Below, piece by piece: positions 36,961 to 50,300 of a DNA stretch of 64,000 nucleotides. Source of the DNA: Callipepla californica brunnescens (Eukaryota > Chordata > Aves > Galliformes > Odontophoridae). The stretch is from assembly GCA_023055505.1 (NCBI GenBank), contig JALIRH010000077.1:1922001-1986000 (forward strand), given 5' to 3'. The position numbers were made by a program, and so were the translations under genes. The notes under the pieces are model-generated. The model worked only from the letters and a program-made list of their open reading frames with translations, did no database searches and had not been told where the DNA came from. How positions within the stretch are numbered: position 1 is the stretch's first letter; each line of letters opens with the position of its first letter.

Positions 36961-38569
36961 TTGCCTCTGCTTCAAGGCCTGAGCACATTAGTGCTAGCGT
37001 TCACAAAAGAAGCCTGGCTGAAAGCAGTTCAGAAACATCACTCTCACAAAGAGGAGTCTGTAATGGGAACAGAGCTACTCTGGAGGATCTGAGCATGACT
37101 GTTTACTCAATAACTGGCACCAAGTCCTCTGAAAATGCAGCATGACCATTCATACTGCTCCAAGCACGATTCACCTGCACTGCCAAAGAGGACTTACGGA
37201 CACATCTACAGCACAAATCCATTATTACTATTACTAATGCATCTAAATAGTTGTTTTTATACTCACAAAGCCGCTCAGTAAAAGCAAATTTAACATTAGC
37301 ATACTTCTTACAATGAGATTCTCATCACATTGCTAATCATATTCACTCTACTGAATAGGGCTATTTGAATACGTGTAAGCTGCACCCCTTGTTCTGAACG
37401 AGAGACGAGACAAAACAAAACTTTCTGTTAGATCTGGGTAATACAAAACATATCATTAAGTGTTTCACAACTGCTCACTGTAAACAGAAGTGAAAACAAA
37501 ATGATGGGTGTTTACTTGGAAACGTAGTCACAACATGGCAGTATTTTAATTAAAGACAAAAACCCATCTGTGAGAAGAGTTTTGAAGGAAACAATAGCAT
37601 AACTTCTAGCAGAAGTGAAATTAGATATATACTCATGGCATATCTTTGATTACAACATTATATACAATTCTAATATAATTCATTATTATACAGCTGCAAG
37701 AACTAATTCAATATTCTCAAGTAATTTCCTTTCCTACAAAGAGTTTCTATTTGGTCGTCTCATTACATATCACTTCAAGGAAAATCAATCTTTTCCCTTT
37801 GTAAAATAAGTTCTCATTACTCAGACTTGCTGAGTATGCCACAAAGATCATCTGTGCTCGGCACAGAGGATGCAATAAATACATCCATCCCCACGTGCAG
37901 GTGCTCTCTAAATAATTTCAGCAGCCATAAATGGCCATGACATGGTTAGCTGAACAAAACCAACATCAGATGGTGGAGATAAAGCCAGACAATGAGAGAG
38001 ACTGGAAGCAAGATCTCACATGCAAAAAAAAAGACTTACTCCCAACCACTTGTCCAAGTTTAGCTGGGGACAGAGTTAATGCTTTTAAGTCAGCCCTCAA
38101 TCACAAGTTATGTTCAAGTTGCATTGCAGAGGGCTGCCTGTTGCAAGACAAACACTGCCATTCAAGCTTGCCTCTCAGAGCCTTTCAAATAGAGCAGTGC
38201 AGACTTGGATATTGGCCCTGCTTCAGTTCCAAATCGTCAGCAACAGCTTTGATGCTGGGATGCAGAAGATATTCATAAAACTTCTGGATTGCTTTGAGCT
38301 GGGATAGACTGTAAACACTTTGGGGGACAGGGATGGAATTCAAAATCACAGAAGTAATCTGAAAACAAAGAAAATAAATTTAATTTAAATAAAACAAACA
38401 AGCAAGACTCTCAAGAGAGTAACACGCTCAGGTGAGAGAAACCAATGTTCAAATACAACGAGGGCTAGATTGTGGATCACAAAAAGAAAGATACCACAAT
38501 CGCACCATTAACAAAATTAATGCAGGGGAACAACGTGATACTAAAGAAGACCATGCTCAGGCTGAGATG
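36961..38569. other. Unique non-coding stretch
   Basis: No gene recognised. Frames of up to 115 codons at 37931-38278 match no family I know. A 30-base block at about 38055-38085 ('gtttagctggggacagagtt') resembles the 5' start of bird ERV LTRs, but the similarity is too short to call. Confidence 0.5.
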
Positions 38570-38960
38570 TACAAACAGAAAGGGCTGGATACTTATTTGT
38601 TCTAGTGGAACCTTGAAAAGCCTTGTCAGAGCACTGGACTGCCATCAAATTGTAAACAAACTGGAGGAACTCCAAAGGGGACTGTCTGGAATAACAAGAC
38701 ATTTAGAAAGCGTTGATTAATGACCAAAAGATTACAATTGTAAAAGAAGGCCTTTTAAAATGTTTTGAAGGTTACAAGAACGATGGTGATCAGTAGACCT
38801 CTGTGACGACTATGCCAAGGAGAGAAAAAGGTGTTAAATCTGAGTGGAAAACCTTGTTAAATCCAGGTGGGGAATATGTGTCCAGAGAGGTGGTAAGTCT
38901 TTGCTTTAATATTTTAAAAAGAGATTACATAAACACCCATCACACACACACAAAAAAACT
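38570..38960 (+). mobile_element. Ancient CR1-like LINE remnant, ORF2 end and 3' part
   Basis: The sense strand keeps recognisable blocks in the CR1 order: 'aacaaactggaggaactcca', 'gaataacaagacatttagaa', 'tttgaaggttacaagaacga' followed by 'tggtgatcag', and 'cagagaggtggtaagtcttt'. Frame 38472-38720 contains VNKLEELQRGLSGITRHLES, consistent with the C-terminal ORF2 region. Degradation is heavy and only the order of blocks makes the case. A short CA run (38941-38951) sits at its end. Confidence 0.62.
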
Positions 38961-40526
38961 AGTGCAGAATTTCTCAACCACAGGCTCATAAACCCTGGGG
39001 CCTGCACATATTTTTAATAGGTAGTAATCAAGACAGCCACGTCTGCAATCAATTAATTCACTATTGACAAGAACCCAATTTTCTAGCAAGAAAAGGGCTG
39101 GTGGTTTGAAATGGAAGGATACCAGCAAAGCTGTGGGGTGGCTCATTTCCCAGGGTTGTACTTTTCCTTTTTATTAACAAAAAAGAACCCGTGCAGATTC
39201 AGGGAGAAATTGAAAGACTTTTGGGACAGGGAATGCTCCTGATTCTGATGAAGCCCAGGGGAATATTCCTTTTTACTGATATTACACAACCATGTGTCAG
39301 GAACAGAGAGCCACAGGCCAAGCACGGACCTCTGTACATCTTGACAGTGTAAAACAACATTGAAGTCCATTTCGTCTCTGAAAAACACGAGCCTTAAAGG
39401 TTTGGAGCATGTTTCTTCTGAAGCCAATTCTACTCTCTACTTCTCTCCTACTCCTTTGGTAATTTTAGAAAACATCAAGTCACAGGAAGGAAAGTGTTAT
39501 TTTTCTCCTGTGCCAGTGCAGACATAGGAACTTCAATAGGCCACTCTGCAGAGGGATGGCTGAGGAAGAGACAGATGGCCCACTCTGACAGAAATGCAAA
39601 CAGAAGCTCAGCTCTCCTACCTGAGGAATTTTCAACATCTGAAAGTTAAAATATTTAAGCTACGAGACTTCTGAAAAATGAATGCAAACTAGGAAATATT
39701 TATAACATCAAACCTTGGTTAATGTGAGCACGGCATTTACAAACGTAAAATCCAAGCGTAAAATGGAAGAATGAGGGTCACACTGAAGGAAGAGCTCATC
39801 AAGCTGAAAAACGAGTGAAGAGAAAGATATATCAAGTGGGGGATATGGCAGTGAAGGCATCCAACAGACCCCTCAGTACGTCATATTCTTTTTAATCCAC
39901 AAAAATCAAAAAGATATCCACAAAAGGTTTATTTGCAAGAAAAAATAACGGATGATCTATTCTAGCAGAATTATAAGGAAAACATTATTACCCTCTTGAA
40001 AACATCATTGTTTTCCTCCTATTTTAATGAGACAATAATAAGCATGTGAAACATACGGACTCTGATACACGGAGAGTGGGGACCAGTGATTGAAATATCA
40101 AATCACAGATTTTGCAGAGATCCCATTATCTGAAATGACTTTAAATTCTTTCTCATTAGCTATTAATGCAGAGTATCTGGAGAATAACTTTCAAGAAGAA
40201 TACAAGGTAATTCAGAAGACAGCGATAGCAAGCGACGCTACTGTAATAAAGATCAGCTGGATAAACACAGGATCTGATTCCTTGCTGTGTAAAATGACTA
40301 TAAGAGGTCAAATCCAGTACAAAATGGTTAGGAAGTGACTCTGTGGGAAAATAACTCACGTAAAGAACTAGACAGTAGGTACAGCAATAGAAACACAGAC
40401 CTCTAACATGACTTAATAGTGTAAGAAATCAAAGCAAACTGGTTAATTTGGGTTGCCATTTGTGGCTTTTCCATAGAAAGAAGAACTGTAAGACACGATT
40501 GGTTTTTGGTTTTTTTCCCCATTCAG

Positions 40527-41016
40527 ATCTGCCCCTAAGAAAAAAGCTAAGAAATTTCACTACTCTCCAAGAAAGCAGTGCTCAGAGGTTGAGTGCTGCA
40601 TAGCACAGTCATCCTGGTTACATCTTATGGCAGCCAGTATTACCCCACATGTGCTTTCCCAATCGAGCATGGCTGTGCAGTTCTCACCTCCTCCCTCTGA
40701 ACACATCTGCAGACGCTCTGAAAGAAAGAAGGATCCCCAGTCTGGCCTTCATGCCCTCCAACTTCTCATTCAAAGGATGCCAGCAGGTGCCAGACTGTAT
40801 TCTCAGTATGACTGCCCCACATCTTGCAGACAGAGGGTTGAGAAGGTGGACGGAAAGAGAGAACAGAGGTCCACAAGACCTCTGGAAGCATTCACTTTCT
40901 GGCAAGCTTCTGACATCATTCAAGAATCATTCCTCTGCCTTTTGGTATCAAGTTTTGCTTTTTGCCATGAGCTTAAAGCAGCTATGAAAGAAGAAACCTC
41001 CTGCAATTCTTCTTGA
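40527..41016 (+). other. Candidate coding terminal exon, function unknown
   Basis: A very strong 3' splice site (T/G-rich tract ending 'ttttttccccattcag') ends at 40526. The frame that follows is open from the acceptor to a TGA at 41014-41016. It opens SAPKKKAKKFHYSPRKQCSE and contains an ATG at 40627. Including intron-side sequence, the stop-free frame runs from 40492, about 174 codons, the longest in the window. AATAAA occurs at 41395-41400, which would give a 3' UTR of about 400 bases. The N-terminal end is lysine-rich and the rest has no domain I recognise. Against a real gene, a second plus-strand frame (40649-40987) and a minus-strand frame (40684-40923) are also long, so local base composition makes stops rare, and no family match or partner exon is visible. 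Confidence 0.25.
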
Positions 41017-41776
41017 GGTTTTCAAGTTATTCTGGAAACTGCGATTTGATACTTTTAAACACCCCATAAAAGAAATGGGATCTACCTTTTTTTTTGTTTT
41101 GATGTGTCTGCTGTGGAACAGAGCTTGCAATACAATGTAATGTCATTTCCAAAGTCTGGCTTCAGCATTTCTATTTTCAGATAGTGGTAATACAATTCTG
41201 CTTCTACGTCCTGACCTGTGGAAGTGCTACACAACTCCATGCTTGTTTAAACTCTACTGAATGGATTTACGCTATATGCGATTTACAGCAGAGATCTCTG
41301 TTATCCTGAACATTACATTTGATGTCAAATAATTTCTTAAATTACATTTTTGAGAAAAGAATCCTTGTTAATTTTTTATGACTTGGTGTTAAGGAATAAA
41401 CAATTCTCTAATTTCTAGAAGTGCTGGAGTCTTAGAAGATAAAGCCACGAAGGCTACGTTAACCAACCTTTGCCTAGGGCACCAGATACACATTAGAGAT
41501 CCTGTTTCACCACAGGCTTCTGCAAGCACACCTCTGCAAAGCAGCTAGAATTTCTGCAACACCTGCTCAATCTGAGGTCAGAATCTACCTACATTTTCCT
41601 CTTTTTCACTGTGCTTTCCAATAACAACATCTGTTTCACACGAAGTCAGAGTGCTATGCTCCTAGGTCTCCACAAGATCGTTTCATTGTTGGCCTCCCCT
41701 TCCTCAGTTAGCTGAAAACTAGTAAAACGATAATGAGAACGAACTAATGAAGGAAGTGAAACTACTTACTGATTAT

Positions 41777-41796
41777 TTGTTGTTGTTGTTGTTGTT
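41777..41796 (+). repeat. (TTG)n microsatellite
   Basis: About six TTG units with little interruption. No associated gene. Confidence 0.9.
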
Positions 41797-43118
41797 AACG
41801 CTTTTTATGGAACAAAGTGCTGCTTTATGCTTTTCAAGCATACTCCAACACAATCCACAGAAGAATTCCCAGAAGACTTCTGCTTCTGCCATTTCACGTG
41901 GGAATTTCCTTGGACTCCTCTGTTCCAAAGCCTGTGAGCTGCCAAGGCATTACCCAGAGCTCCTCCACGAGGGGGCTGTTGCACAAGGATAACTCATGAA
42001 CTTTTGGACAGTCTAACATTAAAAAAATAGGGAACAAAAAACAAATCACCACCATTTTGTCTGCCTTATGCCAGCTGGTGTCCCTCAAAGGACACCCCAG
42101 TCCCAGAGCTGCAGCTAGAGATCACCTCTAGCCCTCCAGCAGTAAGAAACACTCCCCCATTATGAGATTAATGCACATTTTTTCCTCTGTACTTATTATA
42201 TGAATTTAAAATTATTTAACACAGAATGCACTTTGCAATTCATTTTCTTCTTTCTGTGTTTTTTCTTTTTCAATCCTCTGACTGTCCTTATTGAAAGCAT
42301 CTCTTTTTAAGCCATCCCTCTGAGAAATATTAATGCTCCCACATGTGTCTTATTCAGGACTTCCATTGACCTTGTGACTGAGAAAATCACTTTCTTTCTG
42401 TATCAAACAAAAGCAGACTTTTTAGAATAAGAGATTATCTTCTGACAATGTCAGAATATCTTGAATTCCACAAAGAAACGAAAAAGGAAGCCTATATAAT
42501 TTATTTTAATAGGAAGCTTGACAGAGGCTGAAATATTCATTTGTATTAAATAGAAAATATAAAGCGAGTTATACACTAGAATGAAAGTCTTGGGAAGAAA
42601 AGCACAGTCTGCCTCTCAGCTTGCTCTCATTCTCCCATCTGCTATTCTGAGCTCCTGGCAGGTGTCATCTGCATCAATTCTTCCAGCCCTTACTCAACAC
42701 TCGGTCCTGCAGCAACAACTCTGTGACAGAACCTTCCCTTGCTGCCATTCTGAGCTCCCCTCCAGGCCCACTGCAAGCACCCCTTTGAAGAGCTCAAGGT
42801 TGAAGTCAGAGAAGAACTGGCCAAAGGAGGTTAAAACCTGGAATTCAAGCCTACAGTCAGTGAAACTGTAAACCCAGCTTTAGGGCTCCCTGTACTTCAA
42901 CACAAGTGCCATGGCTGTGTGCAAGTACTAAAGTGCAATGATCTCATGCCACCACCTGGAAGTGGGCTCACTCTGACTGTTCAGGTTTGTTCAGGAAGTG
43001 TAGAAGACCACGTTAGCACCTCAGCCACCATGAAGGATTAGGCATCACTTGAAGGCAGCTAAAAGAAAGAAAGCAATAGAGCCAGTGCAAACTCCATCTG
43101 AAGACCATGGCTAATCCA

Positions 43119-43219
43119 AGAGAACCTGTGCAACCTGAACTCGGGAGCTCCTTTGGCAGGGGGTTGGACTTGATGATCTCCAGAGGTCCCTTCCAACCCT
43201 ACAGTTCTGTGATTCTCTG
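43119..43219 (+). mobile_element. CR1 LINE, 3' terminal fragment
   Basis: Clear CR1 tail: 'aacctgtgcaacctgaactc', 'ctttggcagggggttggact', 'tgatgatctccagaggtccc', 'ttccaaccctacagttctgt', 'gattctctga'. It retains only about 100 bases of the element and resembles the tail at 9370-9474. Confidence 0.93.
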
Positions 43220-45411
43220 ATACACAATCCTGCTTCTGATCAGTTTTCAGGTCACAGATGTATACACATACTACTTAAGAAAAACATAACACAGAGCATA
43301 AAAGAAACCTCTGCAGTCCAGCTCATATACAGCTACAGAACAGTCAGATCACTCTAGCATTTTCTTTTCAGTTGTCAATTCTTTGCTTCCAAGAAATAAT
43401 AAAGATGCTGACAGGCCCCTGACAGGAGGCAAGCAGCAGTCCCACTGCAGAGCAAATACTGGCAGGGGCTGTCCTTGGAAACAAAACAGAGTTAAATGCA
43501 AGTATCCCATTTCTGCCAAGCACAGTCACAACATCTACTGATTTTAGAAATTAAGTATGCCTTGTTTACACTGCTTTCTGCCTAGCATTTTCCTGCAGTT
43601 ATTTACAAATTGTATGACTTGTGCATGTAAAGTAAATACTCATCGAAGTGCGTGCACTGACATACTCGATAACGAATTCCTCGTACGAAGTACTCCTTTC
43701 ATTTTAAGGGCACCTGTGTGGCTACTGAAGAGGAATGAAGCATCTGTTCACAGCAGTAATGAGGCAAAAAAAAAGTTTCCTGAATTTCCTAAGCATGATA
43801 TGGCATCAGCATACATCAGCTTATACCTGTGGTGTGTCATTACAGCCTAAGAAATTCAACAGGTATTTAACTAGCACTGATTATTTCACAGATGCTTTAT
43901 AATATGAACTTCAACAAATACAACATTGCCTAATTCCTTTTCATTTAAAATGGACTTCTTAATGCTTTCCTTGCTGTTAAACATTTTCTCAAGTAATACA
44001 AAGATCTCCTTTCAAATTTATTCCATGGGGCTTAAACAGCAGAAAAACCCTTTTCCTATACAACCCCCTTCTTTGCCATTGTGAGCAGTGACAAAGAACT
44101 TCTGGCTATTTTTGTCAGATTCAGTGCTGCTGTTACTACCAGCAGCATGCCGACCTGAAAAGCAAAGTAATGTTTGTAAAGAGAGCCACTGCCACAAAGG
44201 ACATGACACTAAGTCAGCTAAGCACCTTGTCAGGTCTGGAACAGAGAGAGCAATGCCTCCAAGTTCAGTAACTATCAAGAAAATCACTCTAAATTAATTC
44301 TTTCTCAAGTAGGAAAATAAGAGAGAAAAACACTGGCAGCAGCAGTGAAGCAGGACTGCATTAGGGTCAGAGATGATGCAACCATGGGGAGAAAACACTG
44401 GTAGCTGGAGAAATGTCAAAGCAAGCAAGGAAAAAAGGAATAATAAGTCTATATTGCATCAAGTTTCTTTCTATATAACTACCAGCAATTCACAATTAGC
44501 ATTTTAAGACTCCTCAAGCAATCAGTGATGTGATACCTTTCATTCCCTTCTACGCAGTCATAAGGAAGCTAGCTTTCAGTGCCAGGTTAACAATAAATAG
44601 CTTAAAACTTTGTCAACTCTGTATGATAACATGCAGAAATCTGATAAGGCGTATCTTGGCAGGCTGGCACAAGGCTTAGGGGTGCAGCTGGCATCTAGGA
44701 AACTTAGCTAAGAGCCACTGCACACATGCCTTCATGCTTTACACGGAAAAGGAAAGGATCGTGGCCAAACAGAGTCAAATACCTGCTACTCCCACTAACT
44801 CTCATAGAGGATCTCATGTGAGATCTGTCATCAAGCATTGAGGATACTGCTACAAAGCAGAGCTCAATCAAGCATGTCGTGTACTACGTTCTTTTTAATT
44901 AGGAAAGCTTTGGATTTTATTGGAAGGCCATAGCACTTCCTTAACTGAAAAGGATAATGAGAAAGCCTGAGAAGTGCATGCTATAAAATGCATTTGCATG
45001 TTAGAAATAACAGAATGGCAGCGATGGTTTAGCAAAACACAATATAAACCATAGTGGCAGCAGCGTGGAGAGAGGTTCTGGAGGAGAACTACACTTGGGA
45101 CAAGAATAACTAACTGTGCAAATAAATACAAGGATAAGAACAACTGGGTGGGTATGTTCTACGGAAAAATACCTAGTCCATCATAAACTGCATGTAAATC
45201 AGCCTGTTGTGAGAAAGGCAAACTTCCTAGACAAGCACTGGATGCATCTTTTGAAGAGTGGCTCATCCTTTCCTCTCTGATTTTGCAGGAAGACACTCCA
45301 ACAATGTGTCACTGCATCTCAGCTGGAAGATGTAATTACCAGCAAAGGGACTGTACCTTCTTAAATTGCCTTTGGCTGCTTCTGAATATTTAAAAACTGC
45401 TGCTATGTCTC

Positions 45412-45450
45412 AAAGGGGGAAAAAGAAAAGAAAAAAAAAGGAGAAAAAAG
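45412..45450 (+). repeat. Purine-only tract (39 bases)
   Basis: From 45412 to 45450 every base is A or G, with runs of five G and nine A. Such tracts can form triplexes and are frequent in introns. Confidence 0.85.
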
Positions 45451-47332
45451 CACAGTATTAAGCTTGCCTGTTTACTTTTGGCCCTTTCTAGTTGAAGTCA
45501 TTCATGAGGTGATGAAGACTGATTTCCTAAAAGCCTCCTGACTTCGACTGCTTGATTACGTTTCCAGGTAACTCCAGCACAAAGTCAAACAGGCAACCTG
45601 AAATCAACGTATTCAATTCACACATTTGGCTTTGTACTGAAGTTGTGCAAGGGGCTGCAGCTGCTTAGAAATGAGTGAACGATTGGTAACCTCATATATG
45701 ACACGACACTTGGGAATTCAATGTTCTGAGCCAGCTCTTGCACACTGGGAAGTCTCAAGGTCCGTGCTACAACGGGTCTGAAATGGTACTAAATAACACC
45801 ATCACCAGTCCAAAAAAGAGAAGGAGCAACAGCGGAGATGTTATGTAAACTTCAGGAGATTTCTGAACAGAATTTTACATTTGTTTCCCTACACCAGTTT
45901 TGACCCAACCTAATGATGCTAAGGAGCTACAAAGCTTCTTGGTACACCGACTCTCTTAGCAGTTACTCATTGAAAGTAATTTTCAAAGGTACTAAATTAT
46001 GCCATTCTTATATATTTACTTCACATTATGACAGATACTGTATTAGGTGTGCATTAAGACCTTCTGAGCAGGGCTGAAATTAAAGGAGTTATTAAGGGAA
46101 AGAAGGGTTGTGACGCACCAGAGTGGCACATTATTTCTTTAATCGTGAAAGCCAGAAAGGTTCACTTACAAGTGTAAGGTAAAAGCCTTTCCTGTGGTTG
46201 GTCCCAGCAGCACTCAGAGGGACTTGAATGACTGAATTTGTTTGCTTTCATAATGTGCTTCCGCCCTCCCCCAGCATTTGTATTTTCTTGCTTGACTTTA
46301 ACTTTTTTCCTATGTTCATAAACTTAGAGAGGATTTTCTCTAAGCTCTCACATCTCTTCTCTAGATTAAATATTTTAAGCTCTAAACCTCTAGTAAATTT
46401 AATGGATTTAAACCATTTTAGGCAGACAGAAAAAAAAAAAAAGCCAACAAAACGTGCCCAACCTGAACACTTTTACACAAACTTTCTATTTGATACAATT
46501 TAAAGCTTATTTTAAAATGGCTTAAGAACTCCTGAATGAGTTCAATCACAGCAAAAAGCATGTCATTTCTCATTGAGTAAGGAGGCTGGGAAAGGATGGG
46601 ACAGGAAGAACTAATGCAAACCGAAGCATAAAGATGTTGCAGTAAGGTCTGCTTCGTTGGAAAGAGCTTTAGAGTCCACTGAACTACGAGGCTGAGCTAC
46701 CAAACTGTTGTCTAATCCATAAGGCACTAATCCTAAAGCACTACCTTCTCTCCGAGATCTATCAGTCTTTGTAGACTATGATGCAAGTAATTCCTGCAGA
46801 TAACTCTCTCTTTTAATCTGGTATCTTCAGGAGGACTGGAAATACACTCCTTTACTGTCCCTCAATTCTGCTTACCTCCTCGTTTTTCCAGACAGATTTT
46901 AAACTGGATGGACAAATCTGAACAGTGCAAATACCAGAGCAACAGATGGCAGGAAAGATAAGTCTTCCCTGCCTCAGGGGGGAAAGGAAAAAGATGCATC
47001 CCTCGAGGATCCACTCCATGCATGGATTTGGAGTGATGTTCACCCTTCAAGCAATGGTTCCAGTCCTCTTCCTCCTTGTAAGGATGCACTGCTCTCCCTT
47101 ATTAGTATGCTGAGGCCTGGCTCCCCCTCTCTTCCTTCGATATTAACACTGATGAAGGAACACAATGTTGAAATGGAGTTTGATATTCTAACATTTCTGC
47201 TCTCTGAGGTAATCACAGACAATTCCTGACTTTCATCTATGTGCCCATCATTTAGAAATGATACCACTGGATCACGGCAATCAAACATAGCCTGATGTAA
47301 ACATTAATAGCTAATTTAATTTAAACTTTCAT

Positions 47333-47333
<1 letters not shown>

Positions 47334-47361
<28 letters not shown>
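47334..47361. repeat. T-homopolymer (28 bases)
   Basis: The longest homopolymer in the window. If it is an A-tail on the minus strand, the sequence at higher coordinates should be a retrocopy, but none is recognised. Confidence 0.9.
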
Positions 47362-47365
<4 letters not shown>

Positions 47366-50300
47366 CACACCACAGTGATGCATCTTCTTGCAAACGCATG
47401 CAAACCAGACGTCCTAAATCCAGTGAGCTGCTCAGTGCTGACGTACAGAAGTAGAGCAGTGTCCATGCTATGGCTGTGTCAGAGACACAAGGTGATGTTC
47501 TGTGTCACAGCTTGGTGTTTCTGCCTATTTGGTAAGCCCTGCCTGTTAAAGTAACTCATCTGAACAAAGAGTTCAGAGGTAGAAGTACCATTTCCTGAGA
47601 TGATACTGGTTACATTCACATCACAGTGAGCAGAATCAACTTCTCTCTCCATAATAAGAAACTGAAATGGACTGGCAGAGGATATGCAGTTAAGAAGAAC
47701 CCTTCCTGAATGCTGTGAGCCTACTGCTGTTGTGAAAGGACACATTAAGATCCCAGTTTCAAGAAAAAATAACCTGTTGTTAAAGTCTCTACTGATCCTC
47801 TCAGATTGCAGCTGGCATCCAAGCAGACAGAAAGGGCTGACCTGCTCCTGCTGGTGCTGTTAAAGCCTGTCCCCTCCCGTGGTACCACACAGAGGCTTTA
47901 GGAAGCCAGGAGCCACAGTTCTGAATCCACAGCAGGCTTTATGACATTTACTCACAATTACTCAGCGAGGATGCTGGTGCTCCAGGCACAGATTTTGCAG
48001 TGTGCTGGTGCATCTCGGAGCAAGGTGAGCACTCAGCTGAGAAGCCTTTAACCTCTGCAGTGACTGCTGCTCAAGAGGACAAGCTTTAGTTTTCAGTGAA
48101 GATTGTGGAAAGAGGCATAAACGAACCCCTACCTGCACAGCCTGCCAGTCCTTTGTTTCTCACAGCCCTTTCTGCTACTTCAGCCTTTCCCTCCATCCCT
48201 TTGAAAAGGAGACAATGCTGTTGTAGTCTTGTTTCAGGCAGATTTTTCAATGGGTCCTGAAAGCTTACTGGTGTGAAAGCAATATACTTTGCCCTCTGGA
48301 TATAAAGACTTAGGGCTTTCAATCAAAAAATATTTGAAAGCTGTAATGCTGTTACTGTGTTCTCACTGTAAGATCTCATTTAGCAGATCTATATAATTTT
48401 GCTCTGAGGGACCTCTAAGCTGATTCAGCAACAAAAGAAAAACTCTGTCACTGGCTTTCTGCGCTGCCACCTAAAGTTCCCAAGTTTGGAAATACAAGCA
48501 AGATTGTATGCACATATCATTCTGACAGTTACTGCATAGAGTATGCCCACTGGCAAGATGTGTAAAAGGATACAACCAAGGATACTGCCAAAGAGAAACT
48601 GGAGGTACATACGGCACTTTTATACACCAGTTTTAGCTCCAGCCCATCCACAGCCTCCTCGAACCATTCCTTTCTCCTGACGACCTGAAGTCATTCGGTA
48701 CAAGAATGGGTATTTATTGGGAACACGAAAGGCTATTTTTTTTTCTGAGATTGCTGCTCGCCTGAAGGTCTCCAGCACCACAGCAAACAGAGGTCTTCTA
48801 AGTCTTCACCACTGGCCTATCCCCACTCTCAGGAGCAGTGTTCCTGTTCAGCTTTCACTGTTATCTGCACTAACATCTATGATCAGATACCAAATCAAAA
48901 AGAAGCAGAAACAGACAAATGCACTGATTTTACGCTATTCAGAGTACTGTTCAGAGGTACTGCTGTGACCCTCACATAGCTCAAAAGATCTCAAGCAATG
49001 AGCACAGCATTTATTTGCCATGCTTTGTTTTGCCTATTTCTTCATTAACTCAGCAGTCTGACATCTATGCTCGATCTTCAAATTCACCTTGCTGGGAACG
49101 CTGTGTTACTGAGCGATATTTCTGTTACCTTACTGCAATGGTAAGTGTGGGACCAGATGCCTCCATGAGCCTCTCTCTACTCCATTAACTGGGGGCCTGC
49201 AACAGCACTGTCCTGCCTCCACCACAGCAGCCAGTTTCAGAAGAAGGACAGGCTGCCCTCTGAACATCCACCCTTTGCTACCTTCAGATGCACCTCGAGC
49301 TCAAGGCATTGCTACGGAGGCTCCTCCTAACAGCAACCACTTGAAAAATGGAAATTCAACAAGGAAACTCCTGTTATTTCATGTCCTCTGGATGCAAGAC
49401 TATCTTCTGAGCACAAGTCAAATTGGGAGGAAAAAAAAAGCTAAGAAAGAAAGAGATCTCTGCACATGCAACTGGAAATACGATGCTATTAGAGGGGCTG
49501 ACAGCCTGCCTACACCAGTGCCCTCCAATACCATTGAGAAGAAGGGAGGAGAACAGAAAGAGCAGAGGCCCATGGAAGGGTAACAGAAAGGACAAAGACA
49601 TTTAGCAACCTTCCACACGAGTGCACTTGTTTGATTTGGAAAATTTGAATTTTGAATCAGAGCACACGGCCTGTCTTTGGGCACAGATCATTCTCTCACT
49701 GGGACGTGCTGCTTGCTGTGATCTCCAGCAGCTCAGTCAGTCAGCACTGCTGGCACACTGCATCTGGGAGGAACATCTGAAGCACAGGCCGGTACAGATG
49801 ACCACAATTATGGCAATACATTGATAATGACTCTGAAAAACAAGTGCGTAAATGATAGAGACTTCCCACAGACCTCCATTAAGGCTAGAAAACCTGTTCT
49901 GAAAGAAAACCAAGATTAAAGTTTCCTCTCTCCAAGCGTTCGTTCACTGAGGTGAGCTTTAAACAAGCAAACTGCAATTGCCCAGTCTTCTTTTGTCAAT
50001 GCACTTCTCCTCAGAGATCAGAGTTCCAAGATTTTTCAAGAGTGTGCAGTAACTAATCAATGTGCTTGCTTACTATACACCTCAACTTCATTGACTTCCA
50101 TCCCTTGCAGAAAATGCTAACAGCTATTGTCATATTCCCCATACATGCTGCCATCTGTCAACCATTGCCTGTTGGCTAACACTGGCTTTCCAAAACTTTA
50201 TTACCCAGAGGTGCTAATTATCCCTAGTGGAACAAAGCAATATAATAGAGGGGTTTTTTTTTACTGTTTTTATTTGGACATTACTTCTGTCGAACAGATT

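Larger units (their letters stand above)
38961..43118. other. Mostly unique non-coding stretch
   Basis: No named gene. It includes the longest stop-free frame of the window (40492-41013, described separately), an 82-codon frame at 40090-40338 with protein-like composition but no recognised family, and a (TTG)n microsatellite. No transposon was recognised. Confidence 0.5.

Noticed and set aside
38055..38085. Resemblance to the 5' start of the bird ERV LTR type ('gtttagctggggacagagtt')
   Set aside because: Only about 30 bases match and the downstream sequence does not follow the LTR.
47479..47745. 88-codon minus-strand frame with three N-glycosylation-like sites
   Set aside because: Chance-length frame with no donor, no signal peptide and no known relative.
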